Source: Methylocystaceae bacterium
GTDB taxonomy: Bacteria; Pseudomonadota; Alphaproteobacteria; Rhizobiales; Beijerinckiaceae
DNA: 42,396 nt
NCBI GenBank assembly: GCA_003134075.1
Contig: PLAI01000246.1
Coordinates: 1-42,396 of the forward strand
Reading direction: 5' to 3'
Shown here piece after piece: positions 19,684-28,249 of the stretch. The notes below the pieces were generated by a model that saw only the letters and a list, made by a program, of their open reading frames with translations, was not told the DNA's origin and searched no databases. The position numbers were made by a program, and so were the translations under genes. Positions within the stretch are counted from its first letter, which is position 1, and each line of letters opens with the position of its first letter.

Positions 19684-20423
19684 ACGCGACGCCAAGCAAC
19701 GGGGGCGCGCTATATGGCGTCGGGCTTGGGCCCGGCGATCCCGAACTCGTCACGGTGAAGGCCGCGCGCATCATCGGCGACGCGCCGGTCGTCGCCTATT
19801 TCGCCAAGCTCGGACGCGAAAGCCATGCGCGAAAAATCGCGCGGGCTTATTTTCGCCCCGGCTGCGAGGAGCTGTTGCTGTCCTATCCGATGACGACCGA
19901 ACGGCCTTTCGCCCAGCCCGAATATATCGGCGCGTTGGCGGCGTTTTACGAGGAGAGCGCGGAGCGGCTCGCGGTCATTCTCTCGCAAGGACGCGACGTA
20001 GCCTTGTTGTGCGAGGGCGATCCTATGTTTTACGGCTCCTTCATGCACCTCTTCGTGCGGCTGAAGACGCGCTTTCGCACCGAGATTTGCCCCGGCGTCT
20101 CCGGCATGTCCGGCTGTTTCGCCGCGGCGCGCCAACCGATGACCTGGGGCGACGATGTGCTGACGGTCGTTCCCGCGACGCTCGACGAGGAGACGCTGAC
20201 GCAACGTCTCGCCGGGGCCGACGCGGCTGTCGTGATGAAGCTCGGGGGCAATTTCGCCAAGCTACGACGCGTGCTCGCGCGCCTCATGCTGATCGAGCGC
20301 GCGATCTATGTCGAGCGCGGCACGATGGCGGATGAAAAAATCATGCCTTTCGGCGAGAAGCTCGACGACGACGCGCCTTATTTCTCGATGGTGCTGGCGC
20401 CGGGCGCGGGACGGCGGCCATGA
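19680..20423 (+). CDS. cobI: Precorrin-2 C20-methyltransferase CobI
   Basis: SAM-dependent tetrapyrrole methylase of 247 residues that converts precorrin-2 to precorrin-3A. The N-terminal loop GVGLGPGDPELVTVKAARII and the substrate loop LCEGDPMFYGSFMHLF are those of C20 methylases. CPGVSGMSGCFAAARQPM forms part of the SAM pocket. It overlaps cobH and cobJ by four bases each (ATGA). Confidence 0.96.
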   Translation: MNATPSNGGALYGVGLGPGDPELVTVKAARIIGDAPVVAYFAKLGRESHARKIARAYFRPGCEELLLSYPMTTERPFAQPEYIGALAAFYEESAERLAVILSQGRDVALLCEGDPMFYGSFMHLFVRLKTRFRTEICPGVSGMSGCFAAARQPMTWGDDVLTVVPATLDEETLTQRLAGADAAVVMKLGGNFAKLRRVLARLMLIERAIYVERGTMADEKIMPFGEKLDDDAPYFSMVLAPGAGRRP

Positions 20424-21181
20424 CGGCGCGCGAAGGCCGGCTCTATGTCGTCGGGCTCGGCCCCGGCGACGCGGGTTTTTTGACGCATGACGCCAGCGCC
20501 GCGCTGGAGGAAGCGGAAGACATTATCGGCTACGCGCCCTATGTCGCGCGCGTGCCGGAGCGTCCCGGCCAGACGCGGCTCGCCAGCGACAATCGCGTCG
20601 AGCTGGATCGGGCGCGCGAGGCGCTGGCGCGCGCGGCGGCGGGGCGCTTCGTCGTGGTCGTGTCTGGCGGCGATCCCGGAGTGTTCGCGATGGCTTCCGC
20701 CGTCTTCGAGGCGGTCGAGCAGGGCGAGCGGGACTGGCGCGATCTCGACATTCGCGTGCTGCCGGGAATCTCCGCGATGCAAGCGGCGGCGGCGCGGCTC
20801 GGCGCGCCGCTCGGCCATGATTTCTGCGTCATTTCGCTGTCCGACAATCTCAAGCCCTGGGATGTGATCGCCGCGCGTCTCGAACACGCGGCGCGCGGCG
20901 ATTTCGTCATCGCGTTATACAACCCGGCTTCTCGCGCGCGACCTCAGCGCATTCACGACGCTTTCGCGATTTTGCGGGGCTTGCTCGAACCGGACACCGT
21001 CGTCATCTTCGCCAAGTCGGTCGGACGCGCGGAAGAGAATATTTTGGTGACGCGGCTCGACGAGGCGGATCCTTCGCTGGTCGATATGTCGACGCTGGTC
21101 ATCGTCGGCGCTCGGGGAACGCGCGTGATCGCGCGCGCGGCGGCGACGCCGTTCGTTTACACGTCGCGGAAGGCGCCATGA
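20420..21181 (+). CDS. cobJ: Precorrin-3B C17-methyltransferase CobJ
   Basis: Methylates C-17 and drives ring contraction, giving precorrin-4; 253 residues. Visible motifs are VVGLGPGDAGFLTHDASAAL, VSGGDPGVFAMASAVFEAV, and ALYNPASRARPQRI with IFAKSVGRAEENI, the last two typical of the CobJ/CbiH subgroup. It overlaps cobI by four bases and cobL by four bases. No cobK lies between cobJ and cobL. Confidence 0.96.
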   Translation: MTAREGRLYVVGLGPGDAGFLTHDASAALEEAEDIIGYAPYVARVPERPGQTRLASDNRVELDRAREALARAAAGRFVVVVSGGDPGVFAMASAVFEAVEQGERDWRDLDIRVLPGISAMQAAAARLGAPLGHDFCVISLSDNLKPWDVIAARLEHAARGDFVIALYNPASRARPQRIHDAFAILRGLLEPDTVVIFAKSVGRAEENILVTRLDEADPSLVDMSTLVIVGARGTRVIARAAATPFVYTSRKAP

Positions 21182-22395
21182 CTCAATCGGCGCATGAACC
21201 GCGAGAGCGCTGGCTATCGTTGATCGGCATTGGCGAGGACGGCGCGCTGTCGCCCACGGCGCGCGCGCTGATCGAAGATGCGACGCTGATCGTCGGCGGC
21301 GCGCGTCATCTTTCGCTGATCGGCCCGACCACGGCGAAGCAAATGCAATGGCCTTCGCCGCTGACCGCGGCGATGGACGATATTCTGGCGCGGCGCGGCG
21401 AGCCGACGGTCGTGCTGGCTACCGGCGATCCGTTTTTTTACGGCGTCGGCGAACTTATCGCGCGACATGTGGCGCCGGCGGAAATTGTTTGTCTCCCGAG
21501 TCCGTCGGCTTTCGCGCTCGCCGCGTCGCGCCTGTGCTGGAGCCAGCAGGACTGCGCGCTGCTGTCGCTGCATGGGCGCGCCTTCGAGCGCATCACGCCG
21601 CATTTGCAGCCGGGGCGGCGATTGCTGATGCTCTCCTGGGACGGGACGACGCCCAGCCGTGTCGCGGCGCATCTCTCGCAACTGGGCTTTGGCGATTCGC
21701 GTCTGCACGTGCTCGAAAATCTCGGCGGACCGCGCGAGCTTATTCGCTCGGCGCGCGCCGCGGAATTTTCTCTCGCCGACGTCGGGCCGCTCAACACGCT
21801 GGCCATCGAACTGAAGTCTTCGCCCGGCACCCGCGTCATTCCGCTAACGCCCGGCCTGCCGGACGATTGGTTCGAGCATGACGGGCAGATCACCAAGCGC
21901 GACATTCGCGCGGTGACGCTGGCCGCGCTCGCGCCGCGCAAGGGCGAGCTATTATGGGATATTGGCGCGGGCTCCGGCTCCATCGGCATTGAATGGATGC
22001 TGGCCGATCCCGCCAACAGCGCCATCGCCGTCGAATGCGACTCCGCGCGGGCGGCGCGCATCGCGCGCAATGCTCTGACGCTCGGCGTTCCCGGTCTCGA
22101 CATTGTCGCCGCGCGCGCGCCCGAAGGGCTCGCCGGACTCTCGCCGCCCGACGCGATCTTCATCGGCGGCGGCGCCGATGCGCGCCTGCTCGACGCCGCG
22201 TGGGACGCGCTTCCTCAAGGCCGCCTCGTCGTCAACGCCGTCACGCTGCAAACACAGTCGCTGCTTGCCCAAGCTTTCGCCGCGCGCGGCGGCGAGCTGA
22301 CGCATATCCAAATCGCTCGGGCGCGACCGGTGGGACGTTTTCATGCGCTGGACCCGGCGATGCCGGTGTTGCAATGGCGCGTGGTGAAGCCGTGA
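21178..22395 (+). CDS. cobL: Precorrin-6Y C5,15-methyltransferase (decarboxylating) CobL
   Basis: Bifunctional enzyme of 405 residues that methylates C-5 and C-15 and removes the acetate carboxylate at C-12, giving precorrin-8X. The N-terminal CbiE-like tetrapyrrole methylase half has [18 protein letters not shown] and [16 protein letters not shown]. The C-terminal CbiT-like half has the class I SAM site [18 protein letters not shown]. Both halves are intact. Its substrate, precorrin-6B, requires CobK, which is not encoded in this cluster. Four-base overlaps connect it to cobJ and cobE. Confidence 0.96.
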   Translation: MTQSAHEPRERWLSLIGIGEDGALSPTARALIEDATLIVGGARHLSLIGPTTAKQMQWPSPLTAAMDDILARRGEPTVVLATGDPFFYGVGELIARHVAPAEIVCLPSPSAFALAASRLCWSQQDCALLSLHGRAFERITPHLQPGRRLLMLSWDGTTPSRVAAHLSQLGFGDSRLHVLENLGGPRELIRSARAAEFSLADVGPLNTLAIELKSSPGTRVIPLTPGLPDDWFEHDGQITKRDIRAVTLAALAPRKGELLWDIGAGSGSIGIEWMLADPANSAIAVECDSARAARIARNALTLGVPGLDIVAARAPEGLAGLSPPDAIFIGGGADARLLDAAWDALPQGRLVVNAVTLQTQSLLAQAFAARGGELTHIQIARARPVGRFHALDPAMPVLQWRVVKP

Positions 22396-22793
22396 GCGCG
22401 CGTTACGCCATCGGCATAGGCGCGCGCAGGGACATCGACGCCCGAGAGCTGGCGGAGTTTGTGCGCGAGGTCGCGGCGCGGCTGTGCGTCGATCTTCAAT
22501 CCGCGACGCTCGCAACGATAGAGGCGCGTGCCGACGAGCCCGGCCTGCGCGACGCCGCGCGATTGCTCGATATGGCCGTGGTTTTTCTGTCGCTCGAAAA
22601 TTTGCGCGCGCGCGACAAGGATGTGCCGACTCGCTCCGCTCGCGTCGAGGAAATCTTTGGCGTTGGCAGCGTGGCGGAAGCGGCGGCGCTCGCGGGCGCT
22701 GGCTCAGGGAGCATTTTGCTCGCGCCGCGTGTCGCGACGACGCGGCTCGCCTGCGCCATCGCCCGCGCGACAGAGGGAGGCGAAAGCCCATGA
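22392..22793 (+). CDS. cobE: Cobalamin biosynthesis protein CobE
   Basis: Small protein of 133 residues, equivalent to the C-terminal domain of CbiG; its exact role in the aerobic route is not settled. Family-like segments are [47 protein letters not shown] and a C-terminal ACAIARA. GTG 22392 overlaps the cobL stop, and the end overlaps cobM by four bases, which fixes the frame even though only longer out-of-gene readings of it are obvious. Confidence 0.9.
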   Translation: MSARYAIGIGARRDIDARELAEFVREVAARLCVDLQSATLATIEARADEPGLRDAARLLDMAVVFLSLENLRARDKDVPTRSARVEEIFGVGSVAEAAALAGAGSGSILLAPRVATTRLACAIARATEGGESP

Positions 22794-23563
22794 CCGTGCA
22801 TTTCATCGGGGCCGGCCCCGGCGCCGCCGATCTCCTCACGCTGCGCGGGCGCGATCTGATCGCGCGATGCCCAGTCTGTCTCTATGCTGGGTCGCTGGTG
22901 CCGGTCGGCGTGTTGCAGCATTGTCCGCCGGGCGCGCGCATCGTCGACACCGCGCCGCTGTCGCTCGACGCGATCATCGCCGAGATGCAAGCGGCTGAAG
23001 ACGCCGGCCTCGACGTCGCGCGGCTGCATTCGGGCGACCTTTCGATCTGGAGCGCGGTCGGCGAACAGACGCGCCGGCTGGAGCGGCTGAAAATTCCGTT
23101 CACCTTGACGCCGGGGGTGCCCTCCTTCGCCGCCGCGGCGGCCGCGCTCGGGCGCGAACTGACCTTGCCGGAGGTTGCGCAATCGCTGGTTTTGACGCGC
23201 ACGAGCGGGCGCGCCTCTGCGATGCCTTCGAGCGAAAGTTTGAGCGCTTTCGCGGCGACGCGCGCCACCATGGCGATACATTTGTCGATCCACGCCCTTG
23301 CGCGCGTCGTCGACGAGTTGACGCCCTTTTATGGCGACGAATGCCCGATCGCGCTGGTTTATCGCGCCTCCTGGCCCGACGAGCGCATCGTCCGCGGCAC
23401 GCTCGCGACCATCGAACAACTCGCGGGCGAGGCGCCGATGGAGCGCACGGCGCTAATCCTCGTCGGACCCGCGCTCGGCGCGCGGGATTTTCGCGAGAGC
23501 GCGCTCTATGACGCGGCTTACGACCGGCGCTTTCGTCCGCGCGGCGGCGGAGAGCCGGCGTGA
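22790..23563 (+). CDS. cobM: Precorrin-4 C11-methyltransferase CobM
   Basis: SAM-dependent methylase of 257 residues converting precorrin-4 to precorrin-5. Motifs are [18 protein letters not shown], the subgroup-typical [27 protein letters not shown] and [24 protein letters not shown] Shine-Dalgarno sits inside the end of cobE, just before ATG 22790, which overlaps the cobE stop. An upstream in-frame extension to 22484 lies within cobE and is rejected. It overlaps cobB by four bases (GTGA). Confidence 0.96.
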   Translation: MTVHFIGAGPGAADLLTLRGRDLIARCPVCLYAGSLVPVGVLQHCPPGARIVDTAPLSLDAIIAEMQAAEDAGLDVARLHSGDLSIWSAVGEQTRRLERLKIPFTLTPGVPSFAAAAAALGRELTLPEVAQSLVLTRTSGRASAMPSSESLSAFAATRATMAIHLSIHALARVVDELTPFYGDECPIALVYRASWPDERIVRGTLATIEQLAGEAPMERTALILVGPALGARDFRESALYDAAYDRRFRPRGGGEPA

Positions 23564-24867
23564 CCGCCCCCGGCCTTTTGATCGCCGCCGTGCGCTCGGG
23601 CAGCGGCAAGACAACGCTGGCGCTCGGCCTGATGCGCGCCTTGGCGCGGCGCGGGATGCGCGTTGGCGCGGCCAAATGCGGGCCGGATTACATCGACCCC
23701 GCGTTTCACAAGGCGGCCACGGGCCGGGAATGCTTCAATCTCGATAGCTGGACGATGGGTGAAGGCCTGATCGAGCGTCTCGCCGCGCGCGTCGGCCGCG
23801 ATGCCGATATCGTTATCGCCGAGGCGTCGATGGGTCTGTTCGACGGCGCCCCCAACGCGCCCGGCCGCACCGGCGCCTCGGCCGACATCGCCGCCGCGAC
23901 TGGCTGGCCGGTGGTGGTCGTCCAGGATGTTTCGGGACAGGCGCAAACGGCGGCGGCCGTGTTGCGCGGCGTCGCGGCCCATGACGCACGCGTGAAAATC
24001 GCGGGCGTGGTGCTGAACAAGGTCGGCTCGGAGCGTCATCGCCGGCTGGCCAGCGAGGCGATCGAGGCGATCGGACTGCCGGTTTTCGGCGCCCTGCCAC
24101 GTGACGCGGGCGTGATCTTGCCGGAACGCCATCTCGGGCTGGTGCAGGCGCGCGAGACCGAGGGGTTGGACAAAATGCTGGACGCCCTGGCCGACAGGGT
24201 GGAAGCCCATGTCGATTTGGCCGCGCTATGCGCCCGCGCGGGCGGCGCGGAATTGGCGTCGCGAAATGGGCCCATCGCGGGCTTGAGGCCGCCGGGCCAA
24301 CGCATCGCCGTGGCGCGCGACGACGCCTTCTCCTTCTTTTACCCGCATCTCGCGTTGAGCTGGCGGGAGGCGGGAGCGGAGCTCAAGTTTTTCTCGCCGC
24401 TCGCCGACGAACCGCCGCCAGCGGATTGCGACATGTGCTGGCTGCCGGGCGGCTATCCCGAATTGCACGCGGGCCGCATAGCGAGCGCGGCGGAGTTTCT
24501 GGGCGGCCTGCGGCGCTTCGCCGAGAGCCGGCCGGTGCATGGCGAATGCGGCGGCTATATGACGCTCGGGCAGGCGTTGACCGGCGCCGATGGCCAGGTT
24601 CACGCGATGGCGGGACTGTTGCGGCTGGAGACGAGTTTTTCGCAGCGCAAACTGCATCTTGGCTACCGCGACGCCGTGCTCGCGGTGGATCACTGTCTGG
24701 GGCTGGCCGGCGCGCGGCTACGTGGGCACGAGTTCCATTACGCGACGCTGTTGCGGGAGGAAGGCGCGTGTTTCGCGATGGTTCGCGACGCTTATGACGA
24801 AACGAAATTGGCTTGCGGCTTACGCGCGGGCGGCGTTTCCGGCTCGTTTTTTCATGTGATTGCGTAA
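23560..24867 (+). CDS. cobB: Hydrogenobyrinic acid a,c-diamide synthase CobB
   Basis: Glutamine-dependent amidotransferase of 435 residues that amidates carboxylates a and c of hydrogenobyrinic acid using ATP. The N-terminal synthetase half has the P-loop [14 protein letters not shown] and [17 protein letters not shown]. The C-terminal type-1 glutaminase half has [12 protein letters not shown] and the catalytic cysteine in [14 protein letters not shown]. The start is GTG 23560, overlapping the cobM stop. It is the last gene of the operon. Its stop codon overlaps the U-tract of a convergent small-RNA terminator. Confidence 0.96.
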   Translation: MTAPGLLIAAVRSGSGKTTLALGLMRALARRGMRVGAAKCGPDYIDPAFHKAATGRECFNLDSWTMGEGLIERLAARVGRDADIVIAEASMGLFDGAPNAPGRTGASADIAAATGWPVVVVQDVSGQAQTAAAVLRGVAAHDARVKIAGVVLNKVGSERHRRLASEAIEAIGLPVFGALPRDAGVILPERHLGLVQARETEGLDKMLDALADRVEAHVDLAALCARAGGAELASRNGPIAGLRPPGQRIAVARDDAFSFFYPHLALSWREAGAELKFFSPLADEPPPADCDMCWLPGGYPELHAGRIASAAEFLGGLRRFAESRPVHGECGGYMTLGQALTGADGQVHAMAGLLRLETSFSQRKLHLGYRDAVLAVDHCLGLAGARLRGHEFHYATLLREEGACFAMVRDAYDETKLACGLRAGGVSGSFFHVIA

Positions 24868-24897
24868 AAAAAGGGGCCGCCGGAAGACCAGCGGCCC
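24866..24897 (-). terminator. Intrinsic terminator of the small RNA
   Basis: Read on the minus strand, GGGCCGC (24897-24891) pairs with GCGGCCC (24880-24874) around a ten-base loop, followed by C and seven T (24872-24866). The U-tract is on the minus side only, so the structure belongs to a minus-strand transcript. The hairpin may also slow polymerase leaving cobB on the plus strand. Confidence 0.85.
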
Positions 24898-24957
24898 AAG
24901 TCAAGGGAGGAAACGCCCAAGGAGGGCTACGAAGCAAGAGCAATCTCGCTGCGATGC
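24866..24957 (-). ncRNA. Putative trans-acting small RNA, MmgR/alpha-r8-like
   Basis: A transcript of about 90 nt bounded by a strong promoter (24962-24990) and an intrinsic terminator (24866-24897). Inside it, GCCC and GGGC (24927-24915) form a small hairpin whose loop and 5' arm contain CCUCCUU. A single-stranded UUUCCUCCC segment (centred on 24905-24910) follows before UUGACUUGGGCCGC and the terminator. Both C/U-rich stretches are anti-Shine-Dalgarno-like, as in alphaproteobacterial small RNAs that block ribosome binding. The layout and the CUCCCUUGACUUGGGCCGC run recall the MmgR/alpha-r8 family from memory; this was not searched. No Shine-Dalgarno plus ORF is present. Confidence 0.75.
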
Positions 24958-24961
24958 ACTC

Positions 24962-24990
24962 TGTATAATGCTGCATCGCACAACAGTCAA
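24962..24990 (-). promoter_or_regulatory. Sigma-70-type promoter of the small RNA
   Basis: On the minus strand, -35 TTGACT (24990-24985) and -10 TATACA (24967-24962) are separated by exactly 17 bases. Expected transcription start is about 24957-24954. No protein gene on this strand lies downstream before the terminator. Confidence 0.8.
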
Positions 24991-25394
24991 GGTTTTTTTT
25001 GAGTTTGGCCCGCCGGGAGCCGCGACTAAGCGTCGCCAATCGAATTTTCTTTTTTGAACAAATGCTTGCAAATAAGACTGCGACGGCCGTCACGACACTT
25101 ATGCCCGACGCCGGACGGGTTGACAAGAGTCAAATTTGCGAAAAATCAAGCGGCCCTCGAATCATCCGGAGCGCTTGCTCGAATCGACGAACGCGCCGCT
25201 CGGCGCCGCCAGCGGAAGCGGCCATTGTCGCGACAGGGCTTTGCACCGCGCGCGCGCGTGGTCTAAAACGCTTGTCAACGTATTTTCGCCGTGTTGGACG
25301 CCGGTTCGGGCGAGGGAAAATTCGAAGAAAATAGCATCGGCGCCGCTTCTGTCTCACCGGACGGGAAAGCGCCCTACGCCAAGCCGAGGAACCG
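24991..25394. other. Upstream region of scpA with an inverted repeat
   Basis: A 404-base region with no supported gene. At 25120-25133 there is a perfect inverted repeat TTGAC-AAGA-GTCAA; its left arm extends to TTGACA, which could be a -35 element, but no convincing -10 follows at normal spacing. An eight-T run at 24993-25000 lies just upstream of the small-RNA promoter. The scpA Shine-Dalgarno GAGGA is at the right edge. Confidence 0.5.
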
Positions 25395-27569
25395 ATGGGC
25401 GCCATTCCCGACTTCACCAAGATTCCCTTCGCTCCAGCGAACGCGAAACCCTCGGAGTCGGAGCCGCGTCACTGGTTGACGCCCGAGGGCGTCGAGGTGA
25501 AGAATTTCTATGGTCCCTCGGACATCGACGGCCTCGGCTTCGTCGACTCCTATCCCGGCGTCGCGCCTTTCGTGCGCGGCCCCTACCCCACCATGTATGT
25601 CGCCCAGCCCTGGACGATCCGCCAATACGCCGGCTTTTCCACCGCCGAAGACTCCAACGCCTTCTATCGCCGCAATCTCGCGGCGGGCCAGAAAGGTCTC
25701 TCGATCGCTTTCGATCTCGCGACGCATCGCGGCTACGATTCGGATCATCCTCGCGTTTCCGGCGACGTCGGCATGGCCGGAGTCGCCATCGACTCGATCT
25801 ACGACATGCGCACGCTGTTCGACGGCATTCCGCTCGATCAAATGAGCGTCTCGATGACCATGAACGGCGCCGTGCTGCCGGTGCTGGCTCTGTTCATTGT
25901 CGCGGCGGAGGAGCAGGGCGTCTCGGCCGACAAGCTCACCGGCACGATTCAAAACGACATTCTTAAAGAATTCATGGTGCGCAATACTTATATTTATCCG
26001 CCGTTTCCGTCGATGCGCATCGTCTCGGACATTTTCGCCTACACCAGCAAGAATATGCCGAAGTTCAACTCGATTTCGATCTCCGGCTATCACATGCAGG
26101 AAGCCGGCGCCTCCGCCGATCTCGAACTTGGCTACACACTGGCCGATGGCGTCGAATATGTGCGCGCGGGGGTCGAGGCCGGGCTCGACATCGACGCCTT
26201 CGCTCCAAGACTGTCGTTCTTTTTCGCCATTGGCATGAATTTCTTCATGGAGGTCGCCAAGCTGCGCGCGGCCCGGCTGCTTTGGGCGCGGCTGATGAAG
26301 GATCTCGGCGCGAAATCGGAAAAGAGTCTGACGTTGCGCACCCATTGCCAGACGTCCGGCTGGTCGCTGACCGCGCAGGACGTCTACGTCAACGCGATCC
26401 GAACGAGCATCGAGGCGATGGCCGCGACGCAGGGCCACACGCAATCGCTCCACACCAACGCGCTCGACGAAGCCCTGGCGCTGCCGACCGACTTTTCCGC
26501 TCGCATCGCGCGCAACACGCAGATCGTGTTGCAGCAGGAGAGCGGCACGACGCGCATCATCGATCCCTGGGGCGGCTCCTATTATGTCGAGCGGCTGACG
26601 GCCGAACTCGCGAAACGCGCCTGGACGCATATTGAAGAGATCGAGAAGCTCGGAGGCATGGCCAAGGCCATCGCGCTTGGCGTGCCCAAGCAGCGCATCG
26701 AAGAGGCGGCGGCGAAAACGCAGGCGCGCATCGACACGGGCAAGCAGGTGGTGGTCGGCGTCAATAAGTTTCAGCCGCTCGACGACGTGGCGCCCGACGT
26801 ACTCAAGATCAATAATTCCGCCGTGCGCGCCGCGCAGCTGGAGAAGCTGAAACGCTTGCGCGCCGAACGCGACGAAACGAAGACGCAAGCCTCGCTCGAC
26901 GCGTTGACGGAAGGCGCGAAATCGGGCGCGAACTTACTCGACCTCGCGGTGAAAGCGGCGCGGGCGAAGGCGAGCGTCGGCGAGATTTCATTCGCGCTGG
27001 AAAAGGTCTTCACCCGCCATCAGCCAAAGGCCAATGTGATCTCCGGCATCTATGCGCGAGAGGCGGGCGCGGACGCGCCGGCCGTTAACCGCGTCAAGGG
27101 CATGACCAAGGCCTTCGAGGAAAACGAGAAGCGCAAGCCGCGCATTCTCGTCGCCAAGATGGGCCAGGACGGCCACGACCGCGGCCAGAAGGTCATCGCG
27201 TCCGCCTTCTCGGATCTCGGCTTCGACGTCGTGATCGGCGACCTGTTCGCGACGCCGGAGGAAGTCGCGAAAAAGGCGGCCGAGGAGAACGTCCACGTCG
27301 TCGGCGTCTCGACGATGACGGCGGGTCACCTCACGCTGACGCCCGAATTGCGCGACGCCTTGAAGCAAGCCGGCCGCGAGGACATCATGATGGTGGTGGG
27401 CGGCGTAATCCCCAAGCAGGATTTCCAGGCACTCTACGACGCGGGCGCCAGCGCCATTTTCCCGCCCGGAACCAATATTCCGCAAGCCGCGGAGGATTTG
27501 CTGCACGAGTTGAACATTCGCCTCGGCTATGCGCAGCGCGAGGCGAAGCCGGCGCGGGCGGCGAGCTGA
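25395..27569 (+). CDS. scpA: Methylmalonyl-CoA mutase, single-subunit type
   Basis: Adenosylcobalamin-dependent interconversion of methylmalonyl-CoA and succinyl-CoA, used in propionate and ethylmalonyl-CoA pathway metabolism. The 724-residue product carries both parts in one chain. The N-terminal substrate-binding barrel has [40 protein letters not shown] and [11 protein letters not shown]. The C-terminal B12 domain has the DxHxxG motif in [13 protein letters not shown], whose histidine coordinates cobalt. GAGGA precedes ATG 25395. It is next to the cob operon but behind its own long upstream region, so the link is functional rather than operonic. No mutA-like second subunit, MeaB or epimerase gene is adjacent. 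Confidence 0.97.
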   Translation: MGAIPDFTKIPFAPANAKPSESEPRHWLTPEGVEVKNFYGPSDIDGLGFVDSYPGVAPFVRGPYPTMYVAQPWTIRQYAGFSTAEDSNAFYRRNLAAGQKGLSIAFDLATHRGYDSDHPRVSGDVGMAGVAIDSIYDMRTLFDGIPLDQMSVSMTMNGAVLPVLALFIVAAEEQGVSADKLTGTIQNDILKEFMVRNTYIYPPFPSMRIVSDIFAYTSKNMPKFNSISISGYHMQEAGASADLELGYTLADGVEYVRAGVEAGLDIDAFAPRLSFFFAIGMNFFMEVAKLRAARLLWARLMKDLGAKSEKSLTLRTHCQTSGWSLTAQDVYVNAIRTSIEAMAATQGHTQSLHTNALDEALALPTDFSARIARNTQIVLQQESGTTRIIDPWGGSYYVERLTAELAKRAWTHIEEIEKLGGMAKAIALGVPKQRIEEAAAKTQARIDTGKQVVVGVNKFQPLDDVAPDVLKINNSAVRAAQLEKLKRLRAERDETKTQASLDALTEGAKSGANLLDLAVKAARAKASVGEISFALEKVFTRHQPKANVISGIYAREAGADAPAVNRVKGMTKAFEENEKRKPRILVAKMGQDGHDRGQKVIASAFSDLGFDVVIGDLFATPEEVAKKAAEENVHVVGVSTMTAGHLTLTPELRDALKQAGREDIMMVVGGVIPKQDFQALYDAGASAIFPPGTNIPQAAEDLLHELNIRLGYAQREAKPARAAS

Positions 27570-27629
27570 CGCCAAAGAGTTCGAGGTTCGCGAATTCTCG
27601 AGCCGCGAGACGCCGGCCGAAAGCAAAAA

Positions 27630-27662
27630 CGCCTTCTCCGCGGCGGTCCCGAGGAGAAGGCG
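27630..27662 (-). terminator. Intrinsic terminator between convergent genes
   Basis: CGCCTTCTCC (27630-27639) and GGAGAAGGCG (27653-27662) form a perfect ten-pair stem with a 13-base loop. On the minus strand the stem is followed by a short run of T (opposite AAAAA at 27625-27629), so it fits the end of the small secreted-protein gene. It may also stop plus-strand transcription from scpA. Confidence 0.7.
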
Positions 27663-27686
27663 AACGGGCGAAAACCCTTTATGGTC

Positions 27687-27941
27687 TTAACGGGCCGGCG
27701 CGCATTCCCAACGCGTCACATGGCTGCTCACGCCATAGCCCTCGTCGGTCGCCACTTCCACTTCCCGGCATGACGCCCTGGAGGCGACATCGCCATGCGA
27801 CGTCTGCTGCTGGGACGAGGCGTCAATCGTTCTCGTCGCATCCGCCTGCGTTGACGCCAATGACGAGTCGAGCGCGCGCACGGAAAAATCGCCGATAGAA
27901 AGCACAAGAATCGTCGTCAAGGCGAAAAAAACATTCTTCAT
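27687..27941 (-). CDS. Small secreted protein of unknown function
   Basis: An 84-residue product that I do not recognise by function. ATG 27941 gives a clean Sec signal peptide (MKNVFFALTTILVLSIGDFSVRA). The mature part is Ser/Thr/Gln-rich and ends in SCREVEVATDEGYGVSSH followed by VTRWEC; the two cysteines 22 residues apart could form a disulfide. A longer frame to 28052 would bury the signal peptide and is unlikely. The terminator 25 bases downstream supports a real transcript. No clear Shine-Dalgarno was seen. Confidence 0.6.
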   Translation of the reverse strand: MKNVFFALTTILVLSIGDFSVRALDSSLASTQADATRTIDASSQQQTSHGDVASRASCREVEVATDEGYGVSSHVTRWECAPAR

Positions 27942-28249
27942 GAGCGAATGACTCGCAATTAGGGTGAAACTCAAAGGGACGGCGCCGCATTCACTGGACG
28001 CGTCGCTTCCGACGGCGACGACGAATTGTAGTTGATAAGACGTGACCTTCACAAGAAAAATTTGTCGCGAATACCCCGAAAAACCGCCTCTAGGATGGCA
28101 ATCCGATAGCGAATACCAAAAACGTCATCGGCCCAATGAGATAAAGCATGCATCCGCCGGACGACCAATATATGGGCTTTCGCGCCGCCCGCGGCCAGGA
28201 GAACTTTTGGAGGCCATTGGTCGCGTCGAAGCGGTCCGGCGTGTGGCTT
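27942..28249. other. Intergenic, no gene seen
   Basis: A 308-base gap between two minus-strand genes. It should contain the promoter of the small secreted protein, but no convincing -35/-10 pair stands out. A 75-codon minus frame (28090-28317) ends in a hydrophobic stretch but overlaps the hydrolase 3' end and lacks a ribosome site. Confidence 0.5.

Noticed and set aside
24874-24897. Terminator of the cob operon on the plus strand
   Set aside because: The hairpin has its U-tract only on the minus side; on the plus strand it is followed by AAGTCAAGG, so it is assigned to the small RNA.
25131-25150. PccR-type propionate operator (TTTGCAAA pairs) upstream of scpA
   Set aside because: Only isolated TTTGC-like fragments are present; the required paired motif with four-base spacing is not.
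25374-26888. Minus-strand frame of 504 codons opposite scpA
   Set aside because: scpA is unmistakable; the antisense frame is a codon-bias shadow rich in Arg, His and Asp.
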